Notes under the pieces: generated by a model | What the model was told of the DNA's origin: nothing | Databases searched by the model: none | Seen by the model: only the letters and a program-made list of their open reading frames with translations | From: Planctomycetota bacterium | GTDB lineage: Bacteria > Planctomycetota > Phycisphaerae > Phycisphaerales > UBA1924 | Reading direction: 5' to 3' | DNA: 45,038 bases | NCBI GenBank assembly: GCA_018968885.1 | Contig: JAGWZK010000023.1 | Location: forward strand, 1-45,038 | Program-made: the position numbers and the translations under genes | Shown here: positions 42,564 through 45,038 of the stretch, in pieces | How positions within the stretch are numbered: the stretch's first letter is position 1 | How the letters are laid out: the number at the start of each line of letters is the position of its first letter

Positions 42564-43349
42564 TCAGCGACGACGACGAATCATGAGACCGGCGCCCATC
42601 GCGGCAAGGGCCGAGACGCCGGGTGTGGGAACGATGGTGATGGTTGCCGAAGCGGTGGCGGCATCGCCGGCGGCCAGGTTGATGCGCCACTGATGTGCAC
42701 CTTCGCGGTCGCCTGAGCCGACTGCTCCGGTGCCGCTGAAGTTAGTGGCTGTGGCATCCGTGAGCAGAGTGTGAATATTGTTGGCAGCGTCAAAGGCAAA
42801 GGCGTTCGTGCCTTCGTAGTCTGCACGCCAGCCGGGAAGGGCACTATCCGTGAAGCGCACGATGTTGACCGCGGGCTGCGTGGTGATGTCGTCGCCAGCG
42901 GTGCCGGCCAGGTCGATGTTGTTGAAGTTGAAGAGGTCCAGAGCGATCGCGGAGTTGGTGGTGTTGCGGATGGTGACGGTTTCGGTGAGCACACCGAACC
43001 CGTTGACGATCCCGGTGACGCGGAAGATCATGGTTGCGGTGAAGGAGGGATACACAAAGTCCATGCGCCCCGTGTTGCCGGACCATGCAGACGATGTGGC
43101 GTTGGAGAAAGCGGTCTCGCGGGTGTCACCGGGCATGCGGAACCACCACCAGGATGAGGTGAGGTGATCAGGGTTGCCCAGACCACCCACGCGGAAATCG
43201 GCACTGGGGGCGTTGGCCGTTCCAGTGGTGGGAGAGTCAGTGATTGTGAAGCTGGTGAAACCGTTGACTGCGGTGCCGCCGGTGCCGGACTGTGCGAAAG
43301 CGCAGGTGGCGAGGGCAGCGGTGGTCAGCAGTGCGATGCGAATGTTCAT
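42564..43349 (-). CDS. exported protein with VPTPG-type C-terminal sorting signal
   Basis: A 261-residue protein starting at the ATG complementary to 43347-43349, with a signal peptide ending near 'ATCAFAQ'. The mature part is beta-rich with 'SFTITDSPTTGTANAPSADF', 'SSWWWFRMPGDTRE' and 'VTIRNTTNSAIALDLFNFNN'. The end, 'VPTPGVSALAAMGAGLMIRRRR', has the layout of a PEP-CTERM-like sorting signal: motif, membrane helix and Arg cluster, processed by exosortase-type enzymes in relatives. No exosortase is in the window. The role is probably in the cell envelope. Confidence 0.82.
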   Translation of the reverse strand: MNIRIALLTTAALATCAFAQSGTGGTAVNGFTSFTITDSPTTGTANAPSADFRVGGLGNPDHLTSSWWWFRMPGDTRETAFSNATSSAWSGNTGRMDFVYPSFTATMIFRVTGIVNGFGVLTETVTIRNTTNSAIALDLFNFNNIDLAGTAGDDITTQPAVNIVRFTDSALPGWRADYEGTNAFAFDAANNIHTLLTDATATNFSGTGAVGSGDREGAHQWRINLAAGDAATASATITIVPTPGVSALAAMGAGLMIRRRR

Positions 43350-43413
43350 GGCAGTACTCTCTCTTGGAGTGTTGAATGCGAGGCGATTCACCCGGCGGAT
43401 GCCGAGTGGAAAC

Positions 43414-43602
43414 TCATGCAATGTGCCAAGCAGATCCGAGTTGTGCCAACGATCTCAGCGATGCCGTTGCTGACCTGCCCTTACACACGGCACAGACGTC
43501 ACGCGGATATGGAAATGGGACGTAACCACATGTGGAGCATTCGGCGCAGGTGGCACGATCGATAATGCCGATTGAGGCGTGGATAGCCACCAAAGGACTC
43601 AT
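43414..43602 (-). CDS. possible small zinc-ribbon protein
   Basis: A 62-codon frame from the ATG complementary to 43600-43602 (AAGG lies eight bases upstream) to a TGA at 43414-43416. The product has 'CAECSTCGYVPFPYPRDVCAVCKG' as its core, split here as CxxC-x2-C (Cys19, 22, 25) and CxxC (Cys37, 40). This pattern matches rubredoxin-like zinc ribbons such as the N-terminal ribbon of DUF35 proteins, which normally precede an OB domain; here only the ribbon is present. It lies in the gap between the PEP-CTERM-like and receiver genes. It could be a real mini-protein or a degraded fragment. Confidence 0.45.
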   Translation of the reverse strand: MSPLVAIHASIGIIDRATCAECSTCGYVPFPYPRDVCAVCKGRSATASLRSLAQLGSAWHIA

Positions 43603-43687
43603 CAACCTTGGAAGGTGTTCAGGTCGATCCTTTCGCGTGGAAACGCAGAGGTTCAAGGGCCCCTGTGATTCAGGAGATGGATGCGGT

Positions 43688-44089
43688 ATGAATCAGAACG
43701 CTGGAACGATCCTGATCGCGGACGATGAACATCACATTCGTTGCGTGCTGGGTGATCGCTTGCGCAAGCAGGGATTCGTGGTGATTGAGGCGGGCGATGG
43801 CGAGGAAGCTCTTACTCTTGCCCGTCAGCACAGTCCACTGGCGATCGTCAGCGACGTGCAGATGCCCCGGATGACGGGATTGGAGTTTGCGCAGTCAGCA
43901 AAGTCCGATAGCACGCTGGCTACCACGCCATTCATACTCCTGACTGCGCGCAGTTATCTGGCGGCTCCGGATCAGATCGCGGCGACGAACATTCACGCCA
44001 TTCTCGCCAAGCCCTTCAGCGCGCGCGAGGTCGTGGACAAGGTGATGGAACTCCTGAATCGAGGACAGGGGATGCGGCAAGCAGCTTGA
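43688..44089 (+). CDS. single-domain response regulator (receiver)
   Basis: A 133-residue receiver protein starting at ATG 43688 (AGGAG eleven bases upstream); longer frames upstream are not convincing. The acidic pair is Asp12-Asp13, the phosphoacceptor Asp56 in 'IVSDVQMP', Thr86 and Lys108 ('LAKPF') complete the site. There is no output domain, so it probably acts by contact with a partner. The next gene, 39 bp downstream, encodes a GAF-like sensor protein and is the likely partner. Confidence 0.92.
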   Translation: MNQNAGTILIADDEHHIRCVLGDRLRKQGFVVIEAGDGEEALTLARQHSPLAIVSDVQMPRMTGLEFAQSAKSDSTLATTPFILLTARSYLAAPDQIAATNIHAILAKPFSAREVVDKVMELLNRGQGMRQAA

Positions 44090-44128
44090 GTCGCAGCCCG
44101 CATATGCAATTGAAGTTCAGAGGTGTGT

Positions 44129-45038
44129 ATGGCTCGTGCGACTGAGATTTTGCGGGAACGCCTTTCGCAACTGGGAGTCGCGACGTGGATCTGTGATACC
44201 GCCGGGCGCATAACGAATGAGCCATCCATTGGCGGCCTAGCGAACGTATGGTTGCGATCCCCAGAACTGGGCAGTATGGTCAGTGATTGTGTTCGCCGCG
44301 TGGGAAATGTTCGCCAAACCGCGTTGATCGAGTTTCAGCCGTCGCTGTGGCTTGCGTGTGTCCCCATGGTTCAGAGGTCACGCGTATCGGAGTGGTTGGT
44401 CGGTCTCTTGCCCACTTATCAAGGGCTAGACACTCAGGAGTTTGCCGCGACGTGTGCCACCGCACGGATTGATGCTTTTGCCGTGCGCAGGGCGTTACTG
44501 GGGAGCGGGGTGTTTGATGAACAATCTTCGCGGTCGCTGGTGATGTCGCTGGACTGGATGGCGCGGGACATCGTGGAGACTGCTCACGCCAGCGAATCCA
44601 TCCAGGGTTTTACTCGTGAACTTGCCAACTCGTACGAAACGATCTCGCTGTTGTATGGGCTTGGCAAGTCGATGAACGATCTCTCTCAACCGAACGCCTT
44701 TGTGCAGCTTCTGGTCAATCGCATTCGCGAAAGTCTGACCTTTGGATGGGTGCTTTGCTTCGTCACTCCCAGCAGTTTGTCGCTCGAAGGAAACAGTCAA
44801 CGTGTTTTCTTTGCCGGCGAGCCACCGGTTTCATTGGGTCAGCTTGACGATGTGATGTCCGATGTCATGAATTCGATCAACTCAGGCCTGATGCCCGGAG
44901 TCCACGACAATGTGCGGCAGTTTGCCAGTAAGGGGCAGGTGATCCTGCAACCCATCACGCGTGGAAGCCAGACCGTCGGGGTGATTGCCGCCGGTGCCAA
45001 GGGTGGAGAGGATCCACATGTCAGCAGTTACGATCTGC
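44129..45038 (+). CDS. GAF-like sensor protein (partial, runs off the window)
   Basis: The frame from ATG 44129 (AGAGG a few bases upstream) stays open for at least 303 residues to the window's end, so the C-terminus is missing. Residues 1-145 have an unrecognised N-terminal domain beginning 'MARATEILRERLSQLGVATWICD'. A helical linker near residue 160-175 ('RELANSYETISLLYGLGKSMND') leads into a GAF-like domain ('AFVQLLVNRIRESLTFGWVLCFV', 'LDDVMSDVMNSINSG'). This linker-plus-GAF form is common in planctomycete sensors ending in an HD-GYP or phosphatase domain. It lies 39 bp after the receiver gene, so the pair likely forms a signalling unit. Confidence 0.75.
   Translation, partial: MARATEILRERLSQLGVATWICDTAGRITNEPSIGGLANVWLRSPELGSMVSDCVRRVGNVRQTALIEFQPSLWLACVPMVQRSRVSEWLVGLLPTYQGLDTQEFAATCATARIDAFAVRRALLGSGVFDEQSSRSLVMSLDWMARDIVETAHASESIQGFTRELANSYETISLLYGLGKSMNDLSQPNAFVQLLVNRIRESLTFGWVLCFVTPSSLSLEGNSQRVFFAGEPPVSLGQLDDVMSDVMNSINSGLMPGVHDNVRQFASKGQVILQPITRGSQTVGVIAAGAKGGEDPHVSSYDL

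Overview
The window looks like chromosome of a Planctomycetes bacterium, most likely of the class Phycisphaerae. The clues are: planctomycete-type ECF sigma factors; a Ser/Thr kinase fused to WD40 repeats; three secreted proteins sharing a dockerin-like 'FDYLDF...GC' tag; a protein with a VPTPG-type C-terminal sorting signal; an LpxA homologue, implying lipid A; and moderately high GC. This placement is inferred from protein families, not from rRNA.

Left arm (1-10.3 kb). A partial ORF is followed by an ECF sigma factor, a secreted dockerin-tagged protein, a two-gene minus-strand unit (secreted helical protein and V8/trypsin-like protease) and a 1173-residue subtilase with an internal dockerin-like tag and six fibronectin-III-like modules. 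Next come a small HTH protein and a tyrosine recombinase whose reading frame runs into the 3' half of tRNA-Gly(UCC). The arm may be part of a tRNA-integrated element; the opposite att site is not visible in the window.

Middle (10.3-31 kb). Mostly housekeeping genes and lipoproteins: phytase-like esterase lipoprotein, ArfB, SpoIIE/RsbU phosphatase, DUF192 protein overlapping GluQ-RS, pterin carbinolamine dehydratase, Ycf46-like AAA ATPase, HNH endonuclease and a WSEN-repeat dockerin protein. A second ECF sigma gene is interrupted by one in-frame TAA; it sits beside a globin and a large Ser/Thr kinase-WD40 protein. PuuD-like hydrolase, LpxA, a metallo-beta-lactamase-fold hydrolase and RmuC follow. 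Two clusters of short hairpins (13.74-13.96 kb inside an ORF, 19.82-20.17 kb between genes) and a pair of inverted 26-bp palindromes with CCAAATNG-type octamers (13.2-13.35 and 30.93-31.0 kb) are repeat structures the genes do not explain.

Right arm (31-45 kb). A receiver-like protein precedes groES-groEL. An AT-rich trypsin-like protease relic with two in-frame stops follows. Then come an L7/L12-C-domain-like mini-protein, tRNA-Glu(CUC), a CPBP membrane protease, rpsT, tRNA-Arg(ACG), and a TetR-controlled DevBCA-type exporter (two permeases, ATPase, membrane-fusion protein). The end holds a PEP-CTERM-like protein, a possible zinc-ribbon mini-protein, and a response regulator followed by a GAF-like sensor that runs off the window.
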